From Rhodococcus yananensis (GTDB lineage: Bacteria > Actinomycetota > Actinomycetes > Mycobacteriales > Mycobacteriaceae): 64,000 nt of DNA. Both the position numbers and the translations under genes were made by a program. The notes beneath the pieces were generated by a model. It had not been told where the DNA came from. It searched no databases and saw only the letters and a list, made by a program, of their open reading frames with translations. The number at the start of each line of letters is the position of its first letter. Position 1 is the first letter of the stretch. Of this stretch, positions 44,148 through 54,334 are shown in pieces. The stretch spans positions 1 through 64,000 of the forward strand of contig NZ_JAIYEP010000013.1 of NCBI RefSeq assembly GCF_020515525.1, written 5' to 3'.

Positions 44148-45257
44148 TCACTCGTCGAACGTCTCGAGCTGCGGTTCGCGGGCCCGCACCTCGATCCCTC
44201 CCGCCGCCGCGTCCGGCGGCGGGGTCAATCCGAGCTGGAACCACGCAGCCTGGGTCGCGACACGTCCGCGGGGTGTACGCGCGACCATTCCGGCGCGCAC
44301 GAGGAACGGTTCACACACCTCCTCCACGGTGGCGGGTTCCTCACCGACCGCGACCGCCAAGGTCGACACACCGACGGGACCGCCACCGAAGCTACGCACC
44401 AGCGCACCCAGAACCGCGCGGTCCAACCGATCGAGGCCGACCGGGTCCACGTCGTACACCTCGAGCGCTGCCTGCGCGATCTCCCGGGTCACGACACCGT
44501 CGGCCCGCACGTCGGCGTAGTCGCGTACACGCCGGAGGAGACGATTCGCGATGCGCGGTGTGCCGCGCGAACGGCCGGCGATCTCCAGACTCGCGTCCTC
44601 GTGCAGGGTGATGCCGAGGAGACGAGCCGAGCGCTGCAGAATGCGGTGCAGCTCCGGTGTGTCGTAGAAGTCCATGTGCGCCGTGAATCCGAACCGATCG
44701 CGCAGCGGTCCGGTCAGCGCGCCGGAGCGCGTCGTCGCACCGACGAGGGTGAACGGGGCCACCTCGAGGGGAATCGACGTCGCGCCGGGTCCCTTGCCGA
44801 CGACCACGTCGACCCGGAAGTCCTCCATCGCCAGGTACAGCATCTCCTCGGCGGGCCGGGCGATGCGGTGGATCTCGTCGATGAACAGGACGTCACCTTC
44901 GACGAGGTTCGACAGCATCGCCGCGAGGTCGCCGGCCCGTTCGAGAGCGGGACCGGACGTCAACCGCAGCGATGATCCGAGTTCGGCTGCAATGATCATC
45001 GCCATCGAGGTCTTGCCGAGGCCCGGCGGGCCCGACAGGAGAATGTGATCGGGGGTGCCTCCCCGCATCTTCGCGGCACGCAGGACGAGTTGGAGTTGCT
45101 CGCGGACCCGTGCCTGGCCGATGAAATCGTCGAGATTCTTCGGTCGCAGGCTCGCCTCGATCTCACCGTCGGACGCGGTGAACGCGGCGGTGACCGGGGA
45201 CGGACCGGAATCGTCGTGGAACGAATGGTCGGGGGGGAGAGCCGGATCGTCGGTCAC
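44148..45257 (-). CDS. ruvB: Holliday junction branch migration ATPase RuvB
   Basis: A 369-residue AAA+ helicase driving branch migration with RuvA. Walker [13 protein letters not shown] (about 75), Walker [10 protein letters not shown] (about 125), sensor 1 LVGATTRSG and the arginine finger LRDRFGF are all present. The C-terminal winged helix ([17 protein letters not shown]) binds DNA. GTG 45257 overlaps the ruvA stop (GTGA). The ruvC-ruvA-ruvB order is driven from a LexA box at 46450. Confidence 0.97.
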   Translation of the reverse strand: MTDDPALPPDHSFHDDSGPSPVTAAFTASDGEIEASLRPKNLDDFIGQARVREQLQLVLRAAKMRGGTPDHILLSGPPGLGKTSMAMIIAAELGSSLRLTSGPALERAGDLAAMLSNLVEGDVLFIDEIHRIARPAEEMLYLAMEDFRVDVVVGKGPGATSIPLEVAPFTLVGATTRSGALTGPLRDRFGFTAHMDFYDTPELHRILQRSARLLGITLHEDASLEIAGRSRGTPRIANRLLRRVRDYADVRADGVVTREIAQAALEVYDVDPVGLDRLDRAVLGALVRSFGGGPVGVSTLAVAVGEEPATVEEVCEPFLVRAGMVARTPRGRVATQAAWFQLGLTPPPDAAAGGIEVRAREPQLETFDE

Positions 45258-45853
45258 CGTGACCTACCCAGCGTCGACAGCGCCGCCCGCAGAACCGCGG
45301 AGGTGTCGGCGGCGGGATCCGCTGCGAGAACGGTATCCGTGGACTGCTCCGCTTGTTTGGCCGGGAACCCGAGTCCCACCAGAGCCTCGATCACGTGGTC
45401 ACGGACGGGGGACCCTCCCGGAATCGCGGCCGGTTGTTCGGCCGCGCCGGCGAACGCGGTCACCTTGTCCCGCAGTTCGACGATCATGCGTTCGGCACCG
45501 CGTTTACCGATTCCGGGTACCCGCGTGAGGGCTGCGGTGTTGCCGTCCGCGAGAGCGGCCCGCAACGCGTCGGGTTCGAGTACGGCCAGCGTCGCCATGG
45601 CCAGCCGCGGGCCGACACCGGACACCGTCTGCAACAGTCCGAAGAGGTCGCGGGCCGCGGGATCCGCGAAACCGTAGAGGGTCATCGAGTCCTCACGCAC
45701 GATCATCGCCGTCACCAGCCGAGCTTCCTCGCCGCGACGCAGCGCGGCCAGGGTGGCGGGGGTCGCGTTGACCCGGTAGCCGACACCGGCCGATTCGACG
45801 ACCACGTGGTCGAGGGCGATCTCGAGCACCTCTCCCCGTACCGAGGCGATCAC
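45254..45853 (-). CDS. ruvA: Holliday junction binding protein RuvA
   Basis: A 199-residue tetrameric junction-binding protein. The N-terminal OB fold has [20 protein letters not shown]; the helix-hairpin-helix pair is [12 protein letters not shown] and [20 protein letters not shown]; the C-terminal RuvB-contact domain is [19 protein letters not shown] 45853 overlaps the ruvC stop (GTGA). Confidence 0.96.
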   Translation of the reverse strand: MIASVRGEVLEIALDHVVVESAGVGYRVNATPATLAALRRGEEARLVTAMIVREDSMTLYGFADPAARDLFGLLQTVSGVGPRLAMATLAVLEPDALRAALADGNTAALTRVPGIGKRGAERMIVELRDKVTAFAGAAEQPAAIPGGSPVRDHVIEALVGLGFPAKQAEQSTDTVLAADPAADTSAVLRAALSTLGRSR

Positions 45854-46428
45854 CGTGCACCTGCCTTCCGCGCGGCGGCCTGCTCACGCAACCGCGCCTC
45901 GTAGCGTCGCTTCTGTTCTGCCGCGGCTGCCTCGGCCGCCGCCATGCGTGCCAGCATCGGCGCGCGCCAGCAGTGGCAGATCGCCAACGCCAGGGCGTCG
46001 GCGGCGTCGGCGGGCCGCGGCGGGGCGTCGAGACCGAGAATGCGGGTGACCATCGCGGTCACCTGCTTCTTGTCGGCGCCACCGTTCCCGGTGACGGCGG
46101 ACTTGACCTGGCTCGGCGTATGGAACATCACGGGAATCCCACGGCGGGCGGCAGCGAGGGCCACCACTCCCCCGGCCTGCGCGGTGCCCATCGCCGTGCG
46201 GACGTTGTGCTGGGAGAACACCCGTTCGACGGCGACGACGTCGGGGTGGTACCGATCGAGCCACACATCCGCGGCATCGGCGATCGCGAGCAGTCGCACC
46301 GCCAGGTCGTCGTCGACCGGGGTGCGGATCACGTCGACCGCGACGGGGACGACCTCGCGGCCGCGGCCGGTGTCGACGACACCGAAACCGCATCGCGTCA
46401 GACCGGGGTCGACACCCATCACACGCAC
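45850..46428 (-). CDS. ruvC: Holliday junction resolvase RuvC
   Basis: A 192-residue endonuclease cutting Holliday junctions. RNase H-like active-site residues are visible: D7 ([12 protein letters not shown]), the Glu in [12 protein letters not shown], and the Asp pair in [15 protein letters not shown]. The tail beyond 155 is an Ala/Glu/Arg-rich helix. GTG 46428 is preferred over 46437 because GAGGGG is then 8 bp upstream and the protein begins VRVMGVDPG as in orthologues. An SOS box lies 22 bp upstream. Confidence 0.95.
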   Translation of the reverse strand: MRVMGVDPGLTRCGFGVVDTGRGREVVPVAVDVIRTPVDDDLAVRLLAIADAADVWLDRYHPDVVAVERVFSQHNVRTAMGTAQAGGVVALAAARRGIPVMFHTPSQVKSAVTGNGGADKKQVTAMVTRILGLDAPPRPADAADALALAICHCWRAPMLARMAAAEAAAAEQKRRYEARLREQAAARKAGAR

Positions 46429-46449
46429 CCGGCACACCCCTCACACGCT

Positions 46450-46465
46450 ACGAACAGTTGTTCGA
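46450..46465 (-). promoter_or_regulatory. LexA (SOS) box of ruvCAB
   Basis: ACGAACAGTTGTTCGA matches TCGAAC-N4-GTTCGA at 11 of 12 fixed positions. It stands between the yebC terminator and ruvC, so DNA damage should induce ruvC, ruvA and ruvB together. Confidence 0.85.
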
Positions 46466-46487
46466 GAGCATATCGGAACGGTCACCT

Positions 46488-46525
46488 CCGCGGCGGCGCC
46501 GACACGCGCCGGGCCGCCGCCGCGG
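46488..46525 (-). terminator. Hairpin terminator after yebC
   Basis: 11-bp GC stem (CCGCGGCGGCG with its complement at 46515-46525) and a 16-nt loop region, 4 bp after the yebC stop, separating yebC transcription from the ruvC promoter. Confidence 0.65.
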
Positions 46526-46529
46526 TACA

Positions 46530-47282
46530 TCAGGCGTCGAGTTCGGCGAGAACCTCGTCGGAGACGTCGACATTCGTGTAGACGTTCTGGACGTCGTCGC
46601 AGTCCTCGAGGGCGTCGACGAGCTTGAAGACCTTGCGTGCGCCCTCGACGTCGACGGGCACCTCCACGGACGCCCGGAAGTCGGGATCGGCGGAGTCGTA
46701 GTCGACGCCGGCATCGACGAGCGCCGTGCGCACCGCGATGAGGTCGGACGCCTCGGAGACGATCTCGAAGCTGTCCCCGAGGTCGTTGATCTCCTCCGCG
46801 CCGGCGTCGAGCACCACCTCGAGCAGTTCGTCCTCGCCGCGCCCGTTCTTCTCGAGCACCACCACGCCCTTGCGGGTGAACAGGTAGGCGACCGAACCCG
46901 GATCCGCCATGTTCCCGCCGTTGCGGGTCATCGCCGTGCGCACCTCACCGGCAGCGCGGTTCCGGTTGTCGGTCAGGCACTCGATGAGCAGTGCGACACC
47001 GTTCGGCCCGTAGCCCTCGTAGGTGATCGTCTGCCAGTCGGCTCCGCCGGCCTCCTCGCCGCCACCGCGTTTGCGGGCGCGCTCGATGTTGTCGTTGGGA
47101 ACCGAACTCTTCTTGGCCTTCTGGATGGCGTCGTAGAGCGTCGGGTTGCCCGCCGGATCACCACCGCCCGTACGGGCGGCCACCTCGATGTTCTTGATGA
47201 GTTTCGCGAACATCTTGCCGCGCTTGGCGTCGATGACCGCCTTCTTGTGCTTGGTGGTGGCCCATTTGGAGTGGCCGCTCAT
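46530..47282 (-). CDS. YebC/PmpR family transcriptional/translational regulator
   Basis: A 250-residue cytosolic protein of the YebC/TACO1 family, for which both DNA binding and roles in translation of difficult Pro stretches have been reported. It starts with the hallmark [20 protein letters not shown] and contains [20 protein letters not shown] and [20 protein letters not shown] 47282; the longer frame to 47723 is antisense or overlaps pdxT. Gene order matches Rv2603c, next to pdxT. Confidence 0.94.
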   Translation of the reverse strand: MSGHSKWATTKHKKAVIDAKRGKMFAKLIKNIEVAARTGGGDPAGNPTLYDAIQKAKKSSVPNDNIERARKRGGGEEAGGADWQTITYEGYGPNGVALLIECLTDNRNRAAGEVRTAMTRNGGNMADPGSVAYLFTRKGVVVLEKNGRGEDELLEVVLDAGAEEINDLGDSFEIVSEASDLIAVRTALVDAGVDYDSADPDFRASVEVPVDVEGARKVFKLVDALEDCDDVQNVYTNVDVSDEVLAELDA

Positions 47283-47344
47283 TCGCTTCGAGCCCCTTCC
47301 GGCGAGGTCTGGTCGGCTCGCACCGACACTGTGGGAGGACGATT

Positions 47345-47962
47345 CTACCCACCCGCGCCCCGGTCCGACCGGACGGTGTCCACGAACATCCGTGCGATGC
47401 GCCGGTCCCCGGTGACCTCCGGATGGAACGACGTGGCCACGACCGGGCCCTGCCGGACCGCGACGACACGCCCGGCCGCGGGGCCCGCGGGCACCGTCGC
47501 GAGTACCTCCACGTCCGCCCCGACCCGCTCGACCCACGGCGCCCGGATGAACACCGCACGCATCGGTCCACCGTCGACACCCGCCACGTCCAGATCGGCT
47601 TCGAACGAGTCGACCTGACGTCCGAACGCGTTGCGCCGCACGGTGATGTCGAGCGCGTCGAGATGCTCGGCGTCGGGCCGAGTGTCGAGCACCTCGGTCG
47701 CCAACAGGATCATGCCCGCACACGATCCGAATGCGGGCATGCCGTTCTTCAGCCGGGCCCGTAACGGTTCGAGCAGATCGAACACGCGCAGCAGGCGGCT
47801 CATCGTGGTCGATTCGCCGCCGGGCAACACGATCCCGTCGATGTCGTCGAGTTCGCTCGCCCGCCGAACCCCGATCGTGCGGGCACCGGCCGCCTCGAGG
47901 GCCGCTCGATGGCCCCGTACGTCGCCCTGGAGGGCGAGCACGCCGATGGTGGGTGTGTGCAC
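47345..47962 (-). CDS. pdxT: Pyridoxal 5'-phosphate synthase glutaminase subunit PdxT
   Basis: A 205-residue class I-like glutaminase feeding ammonia to PdxS for PLP synthesis. The oxyanion/nucleophile motifs are [13 protein letters not shown] and [10 protein letters not shown] (C81), with the His-Glu pair in [12 protein letters not shown] 47962 is chosen because GAGGA is about 8 bp upstream and the protein then begins [18 protein letters not shown] 47977 has no ribosome site. The usual VREH is VRGH here. pdxS lies 900 bp upstream, separated by tesB, as in mycobacteria. Confidence 0.94.
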   Translation of the reverse strand: MHTPTIGVLALQGDVRGHRAALEAAGARTIGVRRASELDDIDGIVLPGGESTTMSRLLRVFDLLEPLRARLKNGMPAFGSCAGMILLATEVLDTRPDAEHLDALDITVRRNAFGRQVDSFEADLDVAGVDGGPMRAVFIRAPWVERVGADVEVLATVPAGPAAGRVVAVRQGPVVATSFHPEVTGDRRIARMFVDTVRSDRGAGG

Positions 47963-47996
47963 TGTCCGTGTCCTCACTTGTCGCGGTCGCCGTGCG

Positions 47997-48827
47997 TCAG
48001 GGTTCGCGCAGGTAGCGGGCCATGCCCTCCTGGACCACCGCGGCGACCATGTTGCCGTGTCTGTCGAAGATGCGCCCCTGGGTCAGGGCACGCCCGAACC
48101 CCGCCGACGGTGATGTCTGGTCGTACAGCAACCAGTCGTCGGCGCGGAACGGGCGGAGGAACCACATCGCGTGATCGAGCGACGCCCCCTGGGTCTTCTC
48201 CTCCGGATGCGCCACGCTCGCCGATCCGAGGAGCGTCATGTCGCTCATGTACGCCAGGGTGCACACGTGGAACACGCCGTCGTCGGGCAGTGCATCACGG
48301 GATCGGAACCACACCTGCTGGCGCGCGGCGCGGCCCGGTGCGGGTGCCATCCGGTCCCGCGGGACGAAACGCAGATCCCAGTCCGACCACTCGCGGTGCG
48401 CCCACGCATAGTCCGCGTCGGTCTCGACCAGCGTGTCCTTGGCGTCGGGCAGTTCCTCCGGCGCGGGGACCGTCGGCATCGAGTCCTGGTGCTCGATGCC
48501 GTGGTCACCGACGTGGAACGAGGCCGACATCGTGAAGATCGCGTGCCCGTCCTGCACAGCGGTCACCCGCCGCGTGCAGAACGACCGGCCGTCCCGCATC
48601 CTCTCGACCTGGTAGACGATTCCCTTGGTGGGGTTGCCGGGTCGGATGAAGTATCCGTGCAGCGAGTGCACGTGATATTCGGGGACGACGGTGCGGACCG
48701 CCGAGACCAGCGACTGCCCCGCCACCTGACCGCCGAACGTGCGGGGCAGCAGGGTCTCGGTCGCGATGCCCCGGAAGATGTTCTCCTCGATCCGTTCGAG
48801 TTCCAGGATCTGTTCGATCTTCGCCAT
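47997..48827 (-). CDS. tesB: Acyl-CoA thioesterase II (TesB family)
   Basis: A 276-residue double hot-dog thioesterase hydrolysing medium/long acyl-CoAs. Family features: [20 protein letters not shown] near 20-38, [19 protein letters not shown] near 55-75, and [20 protein letters not shown] near 235-255, which carries the catalytic Asp-type region. ATG 48827. Embedded between pdxT and pdxS, as Rv2605c is in M. tuberculosis. Confidence 0.93.
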   Translation of the reverse strand: MAKIEQILELERIEENIFRGIATETLLPRTFGGQVAGQSLVSAVRTVVPEYHVHSLHGYFIRPGNPTKGIVYQVERMRDGRSFCTRRVTAVQDGHAIFTMSASFHVGDHGIEHQDSMPTVPAPEELPDAKDTLVETDADYAWAHREWSDWDLRFVPRDRMAPAPGRAARQQVWFRSRDALPDDGVFHVCTLAYMSDMTLLGSASVAHPEEKTQGASLDHAMWFLRPFRADDWLLYDQTSPSAGFGRALTQGRIFDRHGNMVAAVVQEGMARYLREP

Positions 48828-48925
48828 GCGGAAGCCTTCCTCTGTGTCTGAGGCAGAAGGCTAGTCGCAGGTGTCACCCCGAACCGCGCGGATCCCGCTG
48901 CGGCGGCCGATGCCGACGGTTGTGG

Positions 48926-49828
<903 letters not shown>

Positions 49829-49983
49829 AGCTTGAACTCCTGACAGTGACGACCGTTGACGAACGTCGGGATGCGTGCGCACGCCCGACTCGCCGAGCCT
49901 ATGGTGACGGCGCCCGGCGGGCCCATAGCCAGTCGCGCAGCAGTGGCCTGGCCGCCCCACCGACCGAGCACCCGGTTCGGTGG

Positions 49984-51048
49984 TCAGCTGATCGCGCGGA
50001 CCTGTGGCGCCGTCCTGGACCGCGCGGCTGCGCCGGCCTCGTCGAGGAGTTCCGGCAGATCCTGCGGATACACCGCTTCTCCCGCACGGATCACCTCGCG
50101 CAGCTCGTCGGCATCGAACCACCTGTGTTCGAGTCCCATGCGCACTTCCAGCTCGGTGAATCCGGCCACACCCGGTTCGAACGCACGGCCCTGCACGACG
50201 AAGAACAGTTCTTCGGAACGGAGGGTCTCGCCGTCGAACGGGAACACCGCCACCCGACGCCAGAGCGGCCCGACCAGATCGTCGGGATCGACGCGCAGAC
50301 CGGTCTCCTCCTCGATCTCACGGACCGCGGCGTCCCGCAACTGTTCCCCCGCTTCCACCGCTCCCCCGACCGTGAACCAGAACTCGATCCGCGGACGCGC
50401 CGGATCGTGTCCGCGCAGCAGCAGGACCCGGCCGTGCTCATCGAGCATCACAACCCGCGCGGATGTCCTCGGCGTGTCCGGGCCCACCTGCGGTGTCGGT
50501 GCGTCCGGCGCCACCGCCGGTGACGCGGCCGGCGCCGATGCCGATGCCGCCACTGTGCGCTCGGCGATCTCGAAATACGTGGGCAGCGGTGCGGTGCCAC
50601 CGAGATGCAGCCAGCGCACGGGACGCCGTGTCCGCAGTGCCAGGGTGTCGCGCACCGCGTCGTTGTGGAACCGGCGCGCGATGAGTACCCGCGCCTCCGC
50701 GTCGGCGAGTTCCGCGACGAGCTGCGGCCGCAGCCGTTCCACATCCAACGCGGCCAGTGCGCCGGACAGGTCGTTCTCGGCGCTCTCCCGGCCCGCCCTG
50801 TCCGCGCGTTCGGCCCGGTCGGCGAGCGCCGCGAGCCGCCGACCGTCCGACATCGGCATCGACGCGGCGATGCTGCGCACCACCACGGCACGGCGGGCGA
50901 GCGCCGCATCGAGAGCCTGCCACGACAGGTCCGACCGCACATGCAGCCGATCGAGCCGGTTCGCCGTCGAGTACACCCACAGGCCGAGGAGGACGACCAC
51001 GGCTGCGACGAGGGCAAGGGCGAGTATCGTCACCGCGCTCAGGGTCAC
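49984..51048 (-). CDS. Membrane-anchored LemA-like/Nudix hydrolase
   Basis: A 354-residue protein (Rv2609c position). An N-terminal TM helix ([15 protein letters not shown]) leads into a helical domain starting [20 protein letters not shown] followed by LARRAVVV, a pattern like LemA proteins (NrL..l...v..aW..ld..L.RRa). After an Ala/Pro linker, a Nudix domain (about 200-330) carries the full box [20 protein letters not shown] then ETGL. Substrate unknown; a nucleoside diphosphate-linked compound is likely. GTG 51048 overlaps the pimA stop (GTGA), tying it to phosphatidylinositol mannoside synthesis. Confidence 0.85.
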   Translation of the reverse strand: MTLSAVTILALALVAAVVVLLGLWVYSTANRLDRLHVRSDLSWQALDAALARRAVVVRSIAASMPMSDGRRLAALADRAERADRAGRESAENDLSGALAALDVERLRPQLVAELADAEARVLIARRFHNDAVRDTLALRTRRPVRWLHLGGTAPLPTYFEIAERTVAASASAPAASPAVAPDAPTPQVGPDTPRTSARVVMLDEHGRVLLLRGHDPARPRIEFWFTVGGAVEAGEQLRDAAVREIEEETGLRVDPDDLVGPLWRRVAVFPFDGETLRSEELFFVVQGRAFEPGVAGFTELEVRMGLEHRWFDADELREVIRAGEAVYPQDLPELLDEAGAAARSRTAPQVRAIS

Positions 51049-52172
51049 GAGCGGACCTCCCGGACACGGCCGGCACCGACGGTGACCGTCTCGTACACGC
51101 GCAGGATCTGATCGGCGACGACCGGCCAGTCGTACACCTCGACGATCTGCGATCCGGCATCGGCCAGCGCGCGGCGGCGATCATCGTCGTCGAGGACCTG
51201 AAGGATCCCGCCGGCGAGGGCGTCGGAGGCACCCACCGGGACGAGTACACCGGCGCGGCCGTCGCGCAGCACCCGCCGGAAGGCGTCGAGTTCGGAGGCG
51301 ACGACCGCGGTACCCGCGGCGAGTGCCTCGACGAGCACGATGCCGAAGCTCTCGCCGCCGAGATTCGGGGCGCAGTACACATCGGCACTGCGCATCGCCG
51401 AAGCCTTCTCGTCGTCGTCGACCTGGCCGAGGAAACGCAGATGCCGGGCGTGAGGTCCGGCCTCCCGGCGCAGCCGATCCTCGTCACCTCGGCCGACGAC
51501 GAGCACTTCGATGTCCGGGTGCCGGGCCACGAGCGCGGGCAGCGCGCCGAGCAACACCGCCATGCCCTTGCGCGGTTCGTCGAATCTGCCGAGGAAGAGC
51601 ACGGACCGACCTTCGCGCGGGTACCCCGGTAGCAGCGGCGCGTGCCGGAAGAACGGTACGTCCACCCCGTTGGGGATCTCCACGGCGTCGGCACCGAGGG
51701 ACGTGACCTGCCATCGTCGTGCGAGCTCCGACACCGCGATACGCCCGCTGATCTTCTCCAGGAACGGCTGTAGCACGCCCTGGAAGGTGCTCAGCACCAA
51801 CGACTTCGTCGTCGATGTGTGGAACGTCGCGACGATGGGTCCCTCGGCGATCTTCAGCGCGAGCATCGACAGGCTCGGCGCGTTCGGTTCGTGGATGTGC
51901 AGGACGTCGAAGTCGTTGTCGTTGATCCAGCGCCGCACCCGTGAATAGGACACGGGCCCGAAACTCAGGCGCGCGACCGACCCGTTGTAGGGGATCGCCA
52001 CGGCACGGCCGGCGGAGACCACGAAGTCGGGCAGTTCCGTCGCGTCCGAGGCAGGCGCCAGCACGCTGACCTCGTGGCCGCGGGCGATCAGTACCTGCGC
52101 GAGATCGACGACGTGGGCCTGCACGCCGCCCGGAACGTCGAAGGAGTACGGGCAGACCATGCCGATTCTCAC
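51045..52172 (-). CDS. pimA: Phosphatidyl-myo-inositol alpha-mannosyltransferase PimA
   Basis: A 375-residue GT4 GT-B enzyme adding the first mannose from GDP-mannose to phosphatidylinositol at the cytosolic membrane face. It begins VRIGMVCPYSFDVPGGVQAH, with the Gly-rich donor loop. HIHEPNAPSLS, PNGVDVPFF, GRFDEPRKG and the E-x7-E region GGESFGIVLVEA are all present. GTG 52172 has GGAGG 7 bp upstream. It begins two bases after the acyltransferase stop, in the order pgsA-patA-pimA-Nudix known from mycobacteria. Confidence 0.95.
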   Translation of the reverse strand: MRIGMVCPYSFDVPGGVQAHVVDLAQVLIARGHEVSVLAPASDATELPDFVVSAGRAVAIPYNGSVARLSFGPVSYSRVRRWINDNDFDVLHIHEPNAPSLSMLALKIAEGPIVATFHTSTTKSLVLSTFQGVLQPFLEKISGRIAVSELARRWQVTSLGADAVEIPNGVDVPFFRHAPLLPGYPREGRSVLFLGRFDEPRKGMAVLLGALPALVARHPDIEVLVVGRGDEDRLRREAGPHARHLRFLGQVDDDEKASAMRSADVYCAPNLGGESFGIVLVEALAAGTAVVASELDAFRRVLRDGRAGVLVPVGASDALAGGILQVLDDDDRRRALADAGSQIVEVYDWPVVADQILRVYETVTVGAGRVREVRS

Positions 52173-52174
52173 GG

Positions 52175-53077
52175 TCACGCCTCCATCCGGGCGCGGCGAG
52201 CTTCCGACAGGTCGCTCAGCCACAGCGGCTGCAGCATGTGCCAGTCGGCGGGATGCTCGGCGATGTCCCTTGCGAAGTGGTCGGCCAGGGACTGCGTCGC
52301 GGATGCCACGCCGTCCTCGACGTCGACCTCGGGGTGCACGCGGAAGCCCCATCCGTCGTCGGTGAACCAGCAATGCACCGGCAGCAGTGCCGCGCCGGTG
52401 TCGACGGCGAGCCGCGCCGGACCGGCCGGCATCCGGGTCGGTTCGCCGAAGAAGGTCACGGGCACGCCCCTGCGTGCGAGATCGCGTTCGCCGAGCAGGC
52501 ACACGACGCGATTGTCGCGCAGGCGCGCGGACAGTTCCACGAACGGCGGTGTCTCGCCACCGGAGAGAGGAAATACCTCGAACCCGAGACTTTCACGGTA
52601 GGCGACGAAGCGCTGGAACAGCGATTCGGGACGCAAGCGTTCCGCGACGGTCGAGAAACCGTTGTAGGTGCGGGCACACCACACTCCGGCGAGATCCCAG
52701 TTCCCGCTGTGCGGCAGGGCCAGGATCGCGCCTCTCCCGGCGGCGAGCGCCGCATCGATGTGTTCGCGGCCTTCGATGGACGCGCTGATCGACGCGGCCG
52801 TCGCATCCAGGTCCATCGACGGGAGCCGGAACGATTCCCGCCAGTAGCGCGCGTACGAACGGACCGACGCACGGACGAGTTCGTCGGACACCTCGTCCGG
52901 CGGGACCCCGATCACCCGGGCGAGGTTGCGGCGCAGCTGCTGCGGGCCGCCGCCGCGTCGTGCGGCGAGGTCCGCCCCGGCGTCGAACAGCGCGGTGGCG
53001 GTGCGGTCGGGCAGCCACCGCACGATCCGCCATCCGGCTGCGTAACCCAGGTCGGTGAGATGATCGGCAAGGGTCAT
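52175..53077 (-). CDS. patA: PIM acyltransferase (PatA/PimX-like)
   Basis: A 300-residue membrane-associated acyltransferase transferring a fatty acyl group to the 6-position of the mannose of PIM1. The catalytic H-x4-D pair is H123/D128 in LPHSGNWDLAG, matching His126/Asp131 described for mycobacterial PatA. GERDLARRGVPVTFFGEP near 195 is the substrate-site block of lysophospholipid/HtrB-type acyltransferases. ATG 53077 overlaps the pgsA stop (ATGA). Confidence 0.93.
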   Translation of the reverse strand: MTLADHLTDLGYAAGWRIVRWLPDRTATALFDAGADLAARRGGGPQQLRRNLARVIGVPPDEVSDELVRASVRSYARYWRESFRLPSMDLDATAASISASIEGREHIDAALAAGRGAILALPHSGNWDLAGVWCARTYNGFSTVAERLRPESLFQRFVAYRESLGFEVFPLSGGETPPFVELSARLRDNRVVCLLGERDLARRGVPVTFFGEPTRMPAGPARLAVDTGAALLPVHCWFTDDGWGFRVHPEVDVEDGVASATQSLADHFARDIAEHPADWHMLQPLWLSDLSEARRARMEA

Positions 53078-53739
53078 CGGTTCCCGCTCTCGTCCTCGTC
53101 GTCGGATGTGGGCGGCGGGCCGATCGGCAACAGTTCGCGGGCGCCCGGTGAACTGCGCACCGCGAGCACACGCTGGAACACGGTGATCACCGAACCGGCC
53201 GCGAGCACCCACATCGCCACGTGGATCGCCCAGTCGACACCGAGTCCGGTGAACCCGGCCCCGACGAGCACGATCACGAGTCTGTCGGGGCGTTCGATGA
53301 GCCCCCCGTCGGCGGACAGGCCGCTGGCCTCGGCGCGTGCCTTCGCATACGAGATGACCTGGGAGGTCACGAGGCAGATCAGGGTTCCGACGAACAGGTA
53401 CCGGCTCTGTTCGTGGTAGACGGCCCACCACGCGAGGCCCGCGAAGATCGCGCCGTCCGCGACACGATCACAGGTGGCGTCGAGTACGGCACCGAAGCGG
53501 GTTCCGCCACCGCGTGCCCGCGCCATCGCACCGTCGAGCATGTCGAACATCACGAACAGCCAGATCACCATCGTCCCCCAGAACAGGTGTCCGCTGGGGA
53601 AGAGCGTGACGGCCGCGGCGATCGACGCGACGGTGCCGATGACGGTGACCGCGTCCGGGGTGAGCCCCGTCCGGATCAGGGCGCGACCGAGCGGTGCGGT
53701 GACCTTCGACACCGACGCGCGCCCGAAGAAACTCAGCAT
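53074..53739 (-). CDS. pgsA: Phosphatidylinositol phosphate synthase (CDP-alcohol phosphotransferase)
   Basis: A 221-residue integral membrane enzyme joining CDP-diacylglycerol with inositol 1-phosphate, the first step to phosphatidylinositol and PIMs. The complete D-G-x2-A-R-x8-G-x3-D-x3-D motif is at D69-G70, A73-R74, G83, D87 and D91. About six TM helices. A short polar tail (PPPTSDDEDESGNR) ends the protein. ATG 53739; the HIT gene ends 34 bp upstream. Confidence 0.95.
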   Translation of the reverse strand: MLSFFGRASVSKVTAPLGRALIRTGLTPDAVTVIGTVASIAAAVTLFPSGHLFWGTMVIWLFVMFDMLDGAMARARGGGTRFGAVLDATCDRVADGAIFAGLAWWAVYHEQSRYLFVGTLICLVTSQVISYAKARAEASGLSADGGLIERPDRLVIVLVGAGFTGLGVDWAIHVAMWVLAAGSVITVFQRVLAVRSSPGARELLPIGPPPTSDDEDESGNR

Positions 53740-53773
53740 GATCCGACCCCCCTCGACCGCCGGGTCTCCGCAG

Positions 53774-54334
53774 TCACTCGTCCCATGCCGACGCCAGCAG
53801 GGCTCGGGTGTCGCGCAGGAGTTGCACCATCACCTTCGAACCGCCGAGCACGGTGATGAAATTGGCGTCCCCGCCCCAGCGGGGCACGACGTGCAGGTGC
53901 AGATGTTCCGACAGCGATCCGCCGGCGGCCGCACCGAGGTTGAGACCGACGTTGAAGCCGTGGGGCCGTGACACCCGCTTGATCACGCGCAACGCCCGCT
54001 GCGCGAATGCCATCAGTTCGGTGCTCTCCTCGACGGTCAGGTCCTCGAGGTTGGCGACCCTCCGGTAGGGCACCACCATGAGGTGGCCCGGGTTGTACGG
54101 GTACAGGTTCAGCACCGCGTACACCGACTGTCCGCGCGCCACCACGAGACCTTCCTCGTCGGGCATCTTCGGGATGTCGGTGAACGGCTCGTACGGCTCG
54201 CTGCGAACGCTCGGCGATTCGGTGATGTACGACATCCGGTGGGGCGACCACAGCCGCTGCAGGTGGTCGGGATCACCGGCCCCGCGGTCGATCATCGCGT
54301 CGGGCGTCTCGCCCCGCAGTCCCTCGCCGCTCAA
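53774..54334 (-). CDS. HIT domain protein (Ap4A phosphorylase-like)
   Basis: A 186-residue histidine-triad protein; its mycobacterial counterpart Rv2613c is reported as an Ap4A phosphorylase. The triad is [12 protein letters not shown], the fold starts [20 protein letters not shown], and the C-terminal helix follows. TTG 54334 overlaps the thrS stop (TTGA) and has GGGAG 8 bp upstream; ATG 54295 or 54235 would shorten the N-terminal extension. Stands between thrS and pgsA as in mycobacteria. Confidence 0.9.
   Translation of the reverse strand: MSGEGLRGETPDAMIDRGAGDPDHLQRLWSPHRMSYITESPSVRSEPYEPFTDIPKMPDEEGLVVARGQSVYAVLNLYPYNPGHLMVVPYRRVANLEDLTVEESTELMAFAQRALRVIKRVSRPHGFNVGLNLGAAAGGSLSEHLHLHVVPRWGGDANFITVLGGSKVMVQLLRDTRALLASAWDE

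Noticed and set aside
43380-44975. 531-codon plus-strand ORF
   Set aside because: Antisense to yajC and ruvB, both certain genes.
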